64,000 bases of DNA from Plectrocnemia conspersa (GCA_009617715.1 VTFK01000219.1:62001-126000), one strand, 5' to 3'. Positions 1-14,700 are shown, counted from the first letter of the stretch. A program made the numbers and translations. Notes: generated from the letters alone by a model not told the origin.

Positions 1-2612
1 TCTAATTGGATCGGTATGAAACAAAAGTTGAATTGAAAGTTTATGCCTCTTTTAATGCGATTCTTTAGAGAGAGTAATTCCTAATAAGCCGAAATGTTCA
101 CATTGTTTTGTTTTTATCATTTGCACCGCAGATTTTTTCTCACTAATTTGTAACCATTATTGTACTATACATATATCAATATGGTTTAACCCGAGTATTT
201 ATTGTTTATTAAAGATATTTTTCCAGCTGTAAAAATATTTTTAATGCCCATTGACAAATTTATCTATTTTAGTAAGAGTTTAAATACATTGCTTATCTTA
301 AAATTATACCAATCGTTGTGTGAATATTTTTTATACTATGATAAAAAAATATATTTTATCCTTTTTGCAAATATGACGATTTATTATCTACAATAAATTC
401 AGATATGCATTTGATATAAAGATAATTACGTTTTCACACACTATGTGCTACTATTTATACAAAAAGATACTTTGAGTAAACATATATTGAGTGGTAAAAC
501 TGGACGTGAATCTACTATCAATACAGACCTCGATTTGCGCGAAATATCGCGTAAATCGATATTTCGATTAAAATAATATAATAATGAACATATACAAAAA
601 TGAAAGATTGGTTCCAGAAAATCAAAATCCGCGTAAATAGAAACGTACAAAATTTAGAAAAAGTGTAAAAATATAAATAATATGTACAAGTTACTTTACA
701 ATATTTAAAATTACTTAAAATTTTGTACACAACTTTTATATAATTTTAAAATTCCTCTACGTCGCTAACCTAACCAGTGTTTTCTTTAAAATTGGCTTGA
801 AATTATTACTATTAATCATATCTAGAAGCAGGTTCTTCTCGATTTTGTCTTATTAAATAATCTCTTTCTTTGCATCAAATACTTTCTTAATACTGCCCGC
901 AAATGATTTTTCAATCTCGCTGTAATTTAACAGCACGTTTGATATTTGGATCTATATTTAAAACCATATTTTCTAATTGACTGGTCAATTATAGAACTTT
1001 TTAGCAATATTATACAAAGTAAATTTATTTGATTTATCAGAATCATCAATATCATTGTCAGCGCAATTTTAAAGATTTGATTTATTGGTTTCAGTTAACA
1101 TTATAATTAATTCTTATTCTTATATTTTTGTAACTAGTCAAAACGCGCGAATTAAATGCATACGATTATAGAATGTATTTAAAAAAATAATATTGACCGC
1201 GTAAATCGAGGAATATGCGTACCATATTTTGTCTTCTAATTTTATGACAAAAATAAGGTTAATTTAAAATAAGATTTTGGGGTCAATAACGATATGAAAA
1301 TGTTATAATGTTGCTAAATACCTGATATTTTAGAGTTGAATAATGTATTTATTTAAATTGACGCACTTTAAGAAATATTAGCCTATCGGAAACTGCGCGC
1401 GCTGGGTGTCGAAACAGAACGGGCTTAATATGACGCTATTTTAAAAATACGTACAAAATTCTAAATGTATCCATATTATAAATCAAACCCAAAAAAATGT
1501 CTTTAAAAATATTTCTCAACTATTAAATCGGAAATCGGTGTTATTTGTAAAAGCAGTTTTCTCTACTGTGAATACTGTGATAAAGCTCGTATTTTGTGGA
1601 TGTACATATAGATGTACGTATATATTTTACACACAGTATAAAAATAACATTTGTAAATTATTATTGTAATTCAAACATGGGGTTATAACATGTGCAACAA
1701 ATATTGATTATAAAAGGGTGTTTTGTAGTTTTTTTTTTAATGGGATTGACGTGTTTCTTTTTTTAAGTGCATTCATTCAAACTCTGCCAGTCGATCGTGA
1801 ACGTACTAATCAGGCACACCGCCTTCGCTGTCTCGACCAACGAAAGTAGTTCTCTTGCACCCACGATCTGCCAGCTGAGGAGAGTGTCCTCGCGAGCAGC
1901 ACAGTGCTCCTCACGACGTCGTCTGGGTCGCACGCACGCGCTCTAACGACGGAGCAAGCTGTCAAAAAAGAAACACATCCCTCCGTCGTACCTCTTGTAC
2001 TAAACACCAAAAACCCCTAAATTATCCAGTCAATCCGACTGTTTTGAACGATTCATTCAAGACAGTCCGATTGACTAACCCTTAAATTTTACTTCAGGTG
2101 CTATCATACCAGTGATATGTGATTTTTGTGATCAATATAAAAATATATATCCAATAGTGCAACGGGGACATCGAATAACTGCCATCAATGTGGATATGTA
2201 CTATACACATTAAAGAATAGCACGCGAGGGCTCTATCAAATCGATAAAAAAAATACGAAACGAAATAATTATATAATCGAATAAATCATTCCTAGAATTA
2301 TTATTAAAATAAAATAAATAAAAATAATAACGAGCTGACTAAACTAAATATATATTTTTACTAATAATATAATAACAAAGCTGCCATATTAAATATTAAT
2401 AACATACCAATAAAATTAATAGAGTGATTAATTTATCAAATGCGGGTTTTGGCGGATCCGTAATTGCGTTAATTGATCACAGTGCCTTAAAAATAATAAT
2501 ATAATATTTGCCATATATATTTTAATTTAAATAAAAGTGCGTCGGACAAATGTGTGACAGTGTTTAAAACCAATCAAGAAAAGCTGAATCTCATCGACGT
2601 TTTCCTTGGAAA
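1..2612. other. Upstream region and presumed 5' leader of shot
   Basis: No gene recognised. Positions 1-1740 are AT-rich with only short chance reading frames. A GC-richer patch at about 1780-2010 and the hairpin at 2028-2076 precede the start codon at 2613. The patch is a reasonable place for the long-isoform promoter, but I see no clear TATA box or TCAGT initiator, so the transcription start is not assigned. Confidence 0.4.
2028..2076. repeat. Short near-perfect hairpin (23-bp arms, 3-nt loop)
   Basis: The left arm 2028-2050 (begins AGTCAATC) and right arm 2054-2076 (ends GATTGACT) are reverse complements with three differences, one of which would be a G-U wobble in RNA. The 3-nt loop is very tight. 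It lies about 540 bases upstream of the shot start codon, probably in the leader. It could be a cis-regulatory RNA stem or the remnant of a tiny palindromic insertion; it is too short for a typical microRNA precursor. Confidence 0.6.
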
Positions 2613-2796
2613 ATGTCCACCCAGGCGTACTACAAAGATCGGTTGGGATTCGACCCTCAGGAGGCCCTGAGGGACGGTCCCCCAGTCAACGGAAACTCGC
2701 ACTATTATTCGCCGAGGACCCCCAACAACACCACCACCAATCAGGAAGGTGGACCTCACGAGCAGGTTTACGAGGAGAATTTGACCAAATTCAAAG
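2613..2796 (+). CDS. shot: shot exon 1: start codon and unique N-terminus
   Basis: The start codon sits in the context GAAAATG and opens with [15 protein letters not shown], close to the N-terminus of fly Shot-A ([10 protein letters not shown]). It encodes 61 codons plus one base, ending in a Gln/Glu-rich stretch and FK before the donor AAAG|GTACAA. The frame runs on past the donor to a stop at 2871-2873 if unspliced. This start marks the isoform with both calponin-homology domains. Confidence 0.92.
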
Positions 2797-5700
2797 GTAC
2801 AACTTGTTGGGGCTTCTTTATCGCCCAGTCAGGTTCGTCGTTGGTGGAAGGTATCGAGAATGAGTGTGTGTGATGAAAGGTGTGAAATAAAATAATTTAT
2901 ATTCCCAGCATGTTTTTTTACTAATAAAATTGTGTTTGTTTATCAATTCGAGTTTTATGCATGTTTTTTTTATATTCCAGACCGGTTTTTTTCAACCGGT
3001 CATTAATCAATTTTATTGCGTTTATTATTAAATAATTGCATATTTTTTACCCCCGGACTATGTGCGTGTGTTTTGGCGTTTTAATCGTTTCTTTTACAAA
3101 TCCAAATTAAAAATTATAGTATTTTTTTGATGAATGAAAATGGTTTTGTTTGTTTTAATGTGGTTCATAAACCAACTTGTAATTATACGTTGATGATAAT
3201 GTTGTTAAAAAATAACACATTAATCAAACTTGATTATTAATTATGGGTTTAAAAAAAATTGAATCAATCTATGTTTTCGATTCAAGATAATAAATCACAA
3301 AAATAATTTCAACACAGAAAAGCTTTTTATAATATGTGAGTTTAGATTCATAGCCTTTATTTTTTATTAAAATCTAACAAATTAAAATATATGTCAATTA
3401 CTTCTTTTTTTGTTATAGTATTTGGTTGGAATTGTGTTATTATTTTCAATGAAAATATTAAATATATTATAAAAGTATGTTTAGTTCATTAGACGATCAA
3501 TTTAATGTTACACCTTAAAATCATACTTTTTTCTAAAAAAAATATTTAAAAAGTATACAAATACATACTTAAATATATTATTTTATAACCATAAGTAATT
3601 TCGGTTTTATAAATAAAATTCAGATAACATTTTTCAGTATTTTAGATTTTTTTTCTTCTACATAATGTAATTTCTATCGTTTTATATAGTCTTCTACCAT
3701 CTTTATAATGAATTATTTTTCTGGTTTTGAATTAAAACAATCATAAAGAGCTGATATCACTTTTTCTAGTTAATTATTTATTCTTATCTTCAAAAATTGT
3801 TTCATTGAAAGAAACAAATGGTAGTCGGAAGGGGCCAAGTCCGGTAAATATGGGGGTTCCAATAAAACTCAACCCAACCAAGGTTTCAAATTTTCTCCTG
3901 AGTCAATTAGCAGTGTATTATGTTGGAGAGTATTTTTTTGTCTATTCACTAGAGATCATTTCACTCAAAGTAACACTCAATCGGTTTAAAAGTTTACTAT
4001 ACACATCTGCCGTCATTGATTTACTTTGTTTTACCACTAAAATAAGTAACTTCTTTGGAATCCCACCATACACAAAGAACACAATTTTTAGGATTTAGGT
4101 GTTGGAATTGCTCTTTTTGCGTGATATATCCACTGTTTTACTTTTCATTTCATTTTATGTCCCCAGTGATCTGATTTTGAATAAATAGGTGTAATTGATA
4201 TTTTTTATCATAAGAGTAAATGTGTTAATCCTCGTTGTTTCGTAGTGATCGGACAGGAACACAAACACTCTTTCACAAATATTCTTTGGGTAGTAGACCA
4301 CGAAATTCCGACACTTCGAAAATTCTCTGATATTTACCGTTAGATATGCTTTAATTTTAGCTCGTAAGACTATTTCATCCCTCCAAGTTGTCTGGTCCAT
4401 TTCGAGGCTCGTCCATAAAATCAAAAACAACTGATTCGATTTTTTAAACCAACTAACATTGTCTGACATTCAATGTCTCCATAAATTGCACAAATATTTT
4501 TTTGTAGCAGCTGTTGCACTTCTTTCCATAAGAAATTCTTGCAATTTTCTCCCATTACTTCCCGATCAGGTGAAAGGATATTTTTTGCCATTAAACAAAT
4601 ATCAACTAAGGCCACAACACAAACTTTAAAATACGTGTTTACTAATGGACAGTACGAAATTAACTATTTTCAAAAACCGTATGTTGAAAAATCGACGCCT
4701 ATTATATATATTTAGTTATTGTTAATTTTTCAGTAGGTTTAGCTCAATAAACATTACTGTAGTAAATATCTTAAATTCGTTGAATTAGAAATCTTTTTTT
4801 ATTAAACAAATATTAAATATTCTGACTAGAATCCTTAATAAAATTATCGATGAATAAATTAAACTTGATATATTATATAGTCTTTACTGAGTTAAATAAA
4901 AAAAGATACACACGATTATTAATTACTATAAATCATTTACTTAATACACTGAATACAGCTTAACCATTTTGACTGTTACGCTAATACTCAAAATACTACC
5001 CACATATTCCTTGGTTCATGCTACACAACAATCGAATCAATAAGTATATAAAAAAAATATTCCCAAATTTCTTTAACTTTTCGAGCATCATGACTTCTCG
5101 TCGATTGTTTTTAACGTTTTTTTATTTGACAACGATATATCGTTGCGTAGCAGCGTGAACATGTGCCGGTTTATAAGAATTATTTACCTATAATTTTGTA
5201 TTATATTATTTGATTAATAAACTCTATTGTATATATCGTGTCGCAGTTATTAATAACTGAATCGGTAACCTTTGTGTTTTTTTAGAATATCATAAAAAAC
5301 ATAAATCTTAATTTACTGTCAAATTTACATAATGGAAATAAACTACTTTTTAAAAAAAAAGTTTGCCGTAAAAAATAACCGTTAAAAATATTGCATTATA
5401 AATTCATATTAAAATAAAAAACAACCGAAATTTACATACCACAAATTTAGCAATAGTTTTGCAGTTAAAATCTGAAAATAAAAAATATAATTAACTATGC
5501 AAATTTTACATGCTTTGCACATGTTAAAAATAAATTATCAACTTTCTTAAATAGGTAAACGTTATTTTTTTGTATAGAAATCATAAATAAGTCCGTCAAC
5601 CACCCCCACACATATTAGCGATCAAATTTATGAAATATCAATGACACGATCGATAGACGAATAAATCGTTACACATAAGCTTTTTTTCTCACGGCCATTG

Positions 5701-8700
5701 ACCGTCATTTCATTGAGTGTTTTTTTTCACAAATGACCCCATTAAAGAATCGACATTATGTACAGTAGTAGTGATGAATGTTTTTTGCGCTGTGTTTATT
5801 CGCGCAAAAAGGTACGCGAGGCCTCGGGGTACAACTTTCGTAGGTGTGAAGTAGTCTGTTTGTTTGTTTGTTAATCAATTTAATTTAAGTATTAAACTGT
5901 ACAATTGTCGAATTAAATAATGTTGATTTAGTTAAATAGTAAACTTTGACTCGATAGACATCGATAGGCAGTCAAGCGCCAAACCCAACTTTTTTTATTG
6001 TTGATATTTTTTATGAGTTAATTTTATATTAAAACGCCATAAATACACGCATGTATAATAATGTTTCATAATTAATAAAATAATATATAAAAAATAATAA
6101 CTCGAAAACCAACCAATTTTTTTTTTGTCAGTTAATTTTATATTAAAACGCCATAAATACACGCCTGTATAGTAATCTTTAAAATATATTTAATAATTAA
6201 TTAAATAATATAAAAAAAACACAACTCGAAAACGGCAACGACATGACAAGGTTGTAAATCGAACCCAAATCGTCGATTTTTTTCTTAATAACATCTGCTG
6301 ATCATAATTTTGTTTTATTTCGCAACAGAATGGTGTGAGTTTTTGGATGCTTGTGTTTGATTTGTTTTTCACCAATGTAACCTGCCTGGTTTTTTAATAT
6401 TACTATGTATAAGTATGTACGATATGCGTGTATGTATCAAATATACACGCATGAATATTAACAGATGTTTTTTTTTGTTATGTAAGACGATAACCTGATA
6501 AGTACATACTTTTCATTTATATCAAAACGACAATGGGTTATATTAAACCCCAACACAATGGAACTTAAACTCGCGGGTAATCGATTATCGACGCGCAAGT
6601 CTTCATATGCATATAGGTACAAAATCGTACATATTTGTCGTGTCACTGCGATGAGAGAGCGTTGTTATTACACCTCTGGTATTAAAATTAATCGTCGGGT
6701 GAAATTCAATATGTACACATCTTGTACTTTGAATAAATTACATCATTCCTGCTCGCTTATGTCATTGAGTCCATAAATGGAGTGAGTATTGAAAGTTTGC
6801 TGATTAATTTACGATATTCCTTTGTGGAAAATGTAACTCGAGTGTCCAGTGAGATCCACCCACTCGATCCGACCGCTTAATTGTGTGACCTGATTAGATT
6901 GGAATCGGTATTTAAGCACGTCCTGAGGATTCCTGCGTTTGTGTAAGAACAGTATCGAATTCCTTGGTGGAATGCAAGCGTGCCGGGTTGGAATTCGTCT
7001 GTGCAGTATGCAGATGTTGATTCAGTGGCGTCATGCCGATTTTGCTAAATTGTTAATGTAATCACTGCATGCGCTCGGATAAATCACACATGTTGGATGA
7101 TGATGATTAAAGTGCATAAAATGAATCACGCAAAAGATGCGGATGGACCGTCTGGGCTTTAAATTCAATTGAACAGCGAGGGGAACTTTCAGAGGTTTTA
7201 AATTATGCAAATTGGTATAATAGTATTTATTTTTAATTCTGCTTAAATATTAAGAAAATTACAAATGTCGATAATAGATATAACTGCAATTTTGTGAAAC
7301 AATAATCGATTTTATGTACATTTATTTTATTTTACTGTTTTCGTAATAATATTATAATTATAGTAAATAGTGATTAAATGACATGGAGGTCTTCCTTCAT
7401 TCATGTTCATTTAAATTAATAAATTCGCCCTAATTAGATACATATGCCATAAACAAAAATAAATTTCGATAGAAAAAGTACATATATTCAGATAAAAATA
7501 ATACCTTCAATGTTTCTATTGATTCTACACAATTTCACGTTGAAAATTGTGTTATTTATAAATTTATTATTTTGTAATAAATAACATACATATCCATGCA
7601 TATTTTTAGCTTAACTTTGTAATTATTCTTATTTTTTTTTTTTATATATATACTATATCCATGAATGATAGAGAAAAATAATCCTACACCATAATACTAG
7701 CTTTCTTAATTATTTTATATGCCACATGAAATGTTCTATGTAAAAAGTATTTACATATCGAGGATTGTTCTTATGATGTATTTATATTAATGATGAATTA
7801 GCAAATTAGCGAAACTGCTTGATACGAATACAGTAGACCCCCCAACAACATGGTAAATTGGGGACGTGCTATTTGGGTGCCCGTTACTTGAGCGAGCTAA
7901 AGGGAAGATATCTCGCCACACGCGCCTGTTTATATTGCAAAAAACAAATTTGTGAGTATTTTCTAGACCCCCAAATACAATGACTCAAATAGCACGTTCT
8001 AAATTTATCGTGTTAATGGGGGGTCTACTGTATTAAAATTGCTAGGAATCCTTAGGATTCTGGAAAGTTTTACATTTTTGATTTTATATGTGGCAGGTAG
8101 AATCGTTTCCTCGATCACTATGTGTTCAATGTGTTATGCTGCTGAGTTGTCCTAATTCGGACAAGATTTTCAACAGGGTAATTTTATATCGTTGAACCGA
8201 TATTTTATCACTTGCCAAAAATTTGTAATAATGTTTATCTTAATTAATGTTCAACTTAACGATCCCTGCCTCGCAAAAAGAGATACCCAGACGTCTCCTC
8301 TCGTCATCATCTTCACGCCATCGCGTCTCCGACGGAGCAATGCATCTTAATACGGCGATAAGTGTGTTAACTTATGCGTTTACGATGCGCTGCCTGTTCG
8401 GATGCTGCGCCGAGATAAATTTGCTCTCTTTGCTTACACCGTCCGTCCCATCGACGCCAAAGTGTACGCAATCTTTGCAACCGATCCGGGTGGCTGTTTG
8501 CGCACAAGAAACAACACATCGTACAAGAGTCGGCGTGCAAACAAAATCTTTGTTTGCGGTGCTGCCCGGTGCAGACGGATGTGCGATAAAAATGCACTTT
8601 TGAAACGTGAAAGTATGAGGCTTTAACCTCTCGTTTGTTTTGAAAATATTCCTTATCGCAACGCGTGCGTTACGCAAATTGGTTAACATGTGGTATCTGT

Positions 8701-11700
8701 TATGCGATAAGATAACCGTTGAATGCTTTTGTATTAGAGTTAGAAGATGACAAATTATAATATCCTTATTGCTGAAATCCCTTGATGAATACATGATTTA
8801 AAAAAAACTATAACTTTATCTGTAACGTAAACGAATGTAACATTTTTAAATAATCCCATTATTGTATAGGCTTTGATAATTAAAATGTTTGTAGATGCAT
8901 ACTGTATAAGCTAATTTATTCACCGCAAAAAATACGTGATTGCAAGTAACATAGTATACGGGTGTTTCACAATACGAGCATTTTTTTAAATCAATTTAGA
9001 TTTGCTAAACGAGCGATGTTTTGCAATACGAGCATTACGTATTGCGTCACTTTCTCCCCAACTGAGCCGATGATTTTTCTTGCATGAAGACATACCTCTT
9101 GGAAAATAATTTACCACGCAGTCTTATTGGTTATGGATAATGTCCTGTTCATCCACCAAACCTTGAGGACGGCCTACTGGAGAATTCGATTTTATTAAAA
9201 TCAAGTTTATTTCTTTCAACACCACTCTATTACTCCAGCCCATGTAACAGCAGGTCATTTCAAAAATCTGTACGCCAAAATCTCTGAAAGGTTTGCTCAT
9301 GAACGGGAGGCATCATAATATTCCCTATCGAGCTCAACGATTTACCGTTACATTCTAACTATAATCCATTACTATTTGCCTCTCAGCCATACACCGTGGG
9401 GGGTGTTACCCTGCGCTTCTAAAGAAATATTTACCATTTTATTTTTATTATATAATAATGCTCTTTTCTTATAATAAATATAAATATTTTATTGCTTTTG
9501 GAAACAAAAATAGTAGGAATACATTTAATAATGACTATAATAATTATATTTATTTAAAATATCGTTAAAATTCTGCACAAAATTAAAAAAATCAGATACA
9601 GAAGTAGTAAAATTATGGAAAGAAGTTAATGGTATTGTAGGTTAATCAAATTTATTCATTTAACAATCCAGGACTGACGCCGATCCCCTATAAATAAATG
9701 TGGGAGGGGTGTCGCATGCAACGAAGAAAGAGATAAAGCATGCTAGTTCGTGTAACGGTACTTCGTCCAGACGACATGGGAATCTTATGAAGCGAACGGG
9801 AGCCGCTAACTGTTTCCTTGGGGAAGAACATAGGAATGATATCCAAGATTTAGTGGAGGAACATGATCAGGAGCTGACCATCGATAAACTAATATAAACT
9901 GTAGTTAATTATTAAATTACAGTTGAATCATTTAGTAATGTTTTCCGACTAATGACTTGTAAAAATATGTTAACATGTTCCTAATTGAAAACACATTATT
10001 TAAGGATTAGCTAACGATATGTTTATGTAGGTCATACATGACATGACTGATAACATGTTCTTCATGAACATACCAAACTAAAATTTGTTGTTTAGTTTCT
10101 AACATTTAGATTATGATGTAGAAAATAAAAAAAGTATGACTTATTATTTTTAATATCTTTAGCCTATTTAATTTTTTTCTAATATATATTTACTGAGAAG
10201 AAACTTTATTTTTTGTATTAATATTTTTGTAATGGGTTATTATTAAAAAATTGTCGGGCCTTAGTTGCTCGGGATGATTTAACTCGGTTATTCCCGAGTT
10301 ATTTGAGCAATCGTAGACAATTTGTAACCTGTGGCTGCCGATTATCATAAGAATATTTCACCTCTTCGGAGTTAAAATATGTAAAATTAACCGCTACATT
10401 ATTCATTAATGAAATAAATACGGCAGTTATAAATTATACTTTTCTTATGTATGAAGATGATTAAAATTGTTTGAATGCATATATTTTGGGTTACTTCTAT
10501 TAAAGATCTCGAGAGCAAGTGGATGTTCTCTACGCATAATCAGCGTTTAAAATGAATCTTCTAAGACGCTCGGTTTTGTTATGAGGAAGATGTTATTTTT
10601 TTACCATCGTAACGCATTGGGGTAACGTATTAGGTTACGGTGGTCTTAATTGAATTTAAATATATAAAAAATTATTGCCCTAGTAATTTTATAAACATTT
10701 TACTTAGCAATATTTATCGAAACATAAATGCTATAGTTATCTAAGCATAAACAAGGAACGGAATATGTATTTAATAAACTATTATACTTTTTTTAATTGT
10801 ATATATGTACTTGTAAACAGATGTATTTTTAGAGTGAAAGTCAATATAATATATTTTTAGAATTGATACACGATCAATCATATTATCACTTTTTGCTAGT
10901 TTATATATTTACATATATTTGGAAAAACATTTAAAGGCGTTAAATAATAACATAAATATGATAATATGATAATATCGTATGATGTTGATTCATAAAGAAG
11001 ATAAGTTATAGTTGTTATTTTGCATGAATCAACAATTCGCAACAACCCTTTGTGTTAAAAACGCAACATGCGCATCCAATTTTTCATCGCTTCGTTTTTA
11101 TTTATGTTCATACGTTTATATCGTTCCCGAAAAAAATAATCAGCCGCAGGATACACATCATAGTCGGGATTAAAGTACAGGGAATGCGTTTCGCATATGG
11201 CATTCTTGGAAATGATTCTGTTTTTCTTTGCAGCTCGTATAATTTATCCTCGACGGATTATTTATAAGTGCGCCTTAGCCGAGGGCGGCGGCCCCGCTCT
11301 TCGGAAACGAGCACCCTATTTACTTTTGTTGAGCTCGTAAAATCTTGGCTATATTTACATAAGTGCGTGCGTATAAATAAGCATATTCCATCACAGATGA
11401 TTTGCCAAGATTTCCGCACACTATGTACAATATGTCGGCAGCTGCATTTGTCAATTTTTCTCGTGTTTATATTTAGAATTTCAAGACCAATATTTAAGAG
11501 TAACAAAGGAGTTTCAGAATAATAAAACTCGCGTGTTATTGTTTATACATCCTGTGAGAAATCGTTAATTTTTAACTGCCTGTTATTTTTTGCATTGTAT
11601 TTATGTTTCAATTTTTGTTTACAGATGAACGGGACGCCATACAAAAGAAGACCTTCACGAAATGGGTTAATAAACATCTAAAAAAGGTAATTGTGTTCCT

Positions 11701-14700
11701 ATCCAACTTTAAGGAATTTATTATAATATTATATTACATTTTCTTTAACTTTTATGTCCATTGTGGGCGTCAGATATTCTCAAATATTGACGGTGATGGT
11801 ATTTTTTTATTGTAATTCTTTGGTATGTGTCTCAAAGGTGGGCTATCAAAACTCAAAAAATATATTTGTCATGTGACGTAAGTCTACATCACCCACCGGC
11901 CGATAATGATTGTGACTTGCACCAAAAATGGCATTTGGTTTATTTTGTGGCATTCTTCGCCCACTACCGCGTATATTTTTTTCTTAGAATCATCTCGTAT
12001 AGATCAAATATTTAAACGCAGAGAAAAGCGTAAGCCTCCACTTATATGTGACCTTTAATAATATTATTTACATAATAATATGTTAATTAACGGCCGGATT
12101 TAACGGATTTGTGCATTGTATAAAAAAATGCACTGTGAGAATATTTATATAATAATACATTAAAATACAATTGTTAGGAAAATTCTCACGATTTTGAACA
12201 ATAAAACAGTTTATACACGTTAAATTTTCAATGTCATTTGATTTTTCTCGTAAGCGAGTAAACGGTTATTCCGATGATTTAACACGTTCAATATTGACCC
12301 CTAAAGATTTGCGGATATAACAATCCGGTCAGTCTTTATCTCTGGTGTATCTTATAATACTGATCGTTCTCCTCGTTGTTTGTAAGTTGTGAGCCTTTTG
12401 AGCGATACCGCTACGCTATACACAATCATAAATAATTCAGTAATAAATATGTACCCGCTAGATAAACTACCATATAAACAACAAAATAATACATATTGTA
12501 AAAGCTTGCCGAATGCGGAAAGTAAAGTTTAACATATACTTCAAGGTTATGTCCATAGTGCATAGCTTATTCATTCAAAGTGCATACACGTAATGAAGTG
12601 ATCAATCTACGTGCAGTTTTTAACGTCCTTATCTAGTGTTGTCATTATTCATGCGGTTCACGCATATGGGTCACGTTTGACAGATGAAAAGTGTACCATA
12701 GAACGTGTATGAATCACCTGAAAATATATATCCATTGTTATAAACGATGGTCAGATCAAACTATATCGAATATATCAAATGAAAAGTTTGTAACTTTCAA
12801 AGAAATTATTAGTATCATTTTTTAATTAGGTACTATTGTAATATTCACGCGATATAGCGACCTAAATTTCTTCACTCTTTGATCTTCTCATAAGAGCTTA
12901 TCTGTACTTATATAGTACTTAGTACACTTAAATATTTTATTGAATTATTGATTGTATACCAAATATAATATAAGTGTAGTTAAAATGTTATTATAGAATA
13001 TTTTTTACGGAATTCTACACGTAATTCGAATTATTTACTTTGTGGCCAAAACCTTGATACACTGCCATTAATTTTGTCTTGTCTTGTTGTTATTCTTGTC
13101 AATATGGCATGGCAGTAAAGGTTATATGCACTATTTGAAGCTCATTATTATAACTCTAACATAGGATCTATGAAATTTATTAGGTAATCCAAAAATAAAT
13201 GTCGTTTTTTTTAAATTTAACAGTCTTGCTTTGGCCGTTAATACCTAAGTAAGTGCACACCTGGACTCCAAATTCTGATATTTAAAAAAATATGTGCCTC
13301 AAAATTTACGATTGCAGAATTTTTACCAAGTGAACAATTTATACAAAATTACATGTTATAAAATTTCTATGGCCACTAAAAATATTTGTCAAGCGGTATG
13401 CAATTCATTAAATATCCGCAAATCTCAAAGATCAAGTCCTGGATGTGGACGACCAGCAAAGATAGACGATGATGCCCTGGTTGCAGTAATGGAAGTAAAT
13501 CCATCAGCTGTTCGAGAAACTAAACCAGTCCGATTCAACAGTGCATATATACATAAAGATGATTGGGAAGGCTTGAAAATAAGCTATTTGGATTCCATAC
13601 GAATTTAACGAAGAAAACAAATCGGTGCGTATACCAAGAGCTTCTGGATCTTAAAGCTGGTCGCCTTTTATCGATCATTTATGACGTTTATTCAAAAGGC
13701 AGTGGTTATTCAAAAGTCAAGTAGCAACATTTAACTTAACCCTTTATATGCCAGCGACTTTTTAGTGAGTCACCTTATACTTTTCTCAGTATCTGTCAGT
13801 ATCTTTTTCTAATAATAAATATAAAATACTTGATTTACTGATAAATGAAGCTATTACAATAGTCTTTATTAATTTAAAAAAAAAGTGTAAATCGTTAACT
13901 TGTTTTAATAAAATAATTTACTCAAAAAAATAACCAACAAGTGATTCACCAGTGAGTCGCTGGCGTTTAAGCGGTAAAATAAAGTTATTTATGTGTATGA
14001 TGGGATTGCAAAGGCATTGTGATCAACTGGATCGTTGTGGTTAAAGAAGTAAAAAAAGCCTGCACTTGTCAACAGAAGTCGAATAGTTCTATGAACATGA
14101 CAATGCGCGTCTACACGTATACCGAAATTTGATTCTTGATAGTATCAATGAATTTGGTTGGAAGGTTTTATCTCATCCATCGTATTATCCAGACCTTGCT
14201 CCTTCCGACTACCATTTATTTTGATCGATGCCACACGTCATAAATTGAAAAAAATCAAATGCAGACGGAGTGAAAAGGAGGGTATCGGAATATTTTGCAC
14301 CAAAGCTTTGAACATTTTATGTTAATGGCATAAACAAATGAACGAAAGGTGGAAGAAAGTTATATATTTAAAATAAAATTCTTATTTGAATAAAAATAGT
14401 TCATTGGTTGAAGTGATTTTACGCCTCGTTAAAAAAACGACATTCATTTCGATTACCTAATATTATATTTTTTAGTGAATTTGATTATGTCAACAACTAA
14501 TTCATTTACTATAAAAATACTCCTTAGAATATTGTACACAGTTTTTACGGAAATACCCAATTTTTTTATACCTTTTTATCTGTTACACTCACACGTATGT
14601 TACGAATCTGATAATGTAATCGTATCAATGGAAGTTTTAACTGTTTCGAACCATTCAAGAATCTAATCGACCGTGTTGTGTTCGATGTTGTAACACACAC

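Larger units (their letters stand above)
2797..11624. other. shot intron 1 (8.8 kb)
   Basis: AT-rich intron from GTACAA to TTTACAG. It holds an antisense mariner fragment (about 3780-4640), a 114-bp tandem duplication (6016-6234), a TA-flanked MITE (7831-8030) and a pogo/Tigger fossil (about 8956-9900). The stretch 8240-8620 is GC-richer with overlapping short open frames, but none shows a recognisable protein or convincing splice structure. I found no alternative first exon here. Confidence 0.7.

Noticed and set aside
1810..2010. Minus-strand frame of 66 codons
   Set aside because: No similarity to any family, no splice context; a by-product of the GC-richer leader patch.
8247..8794. Overlapping open frames on both strands in intron 1
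   Set aside because: Unrecognised products, no plausible in-phase donor to exon 2, frames on both strands as expected in GC-richer DNA.
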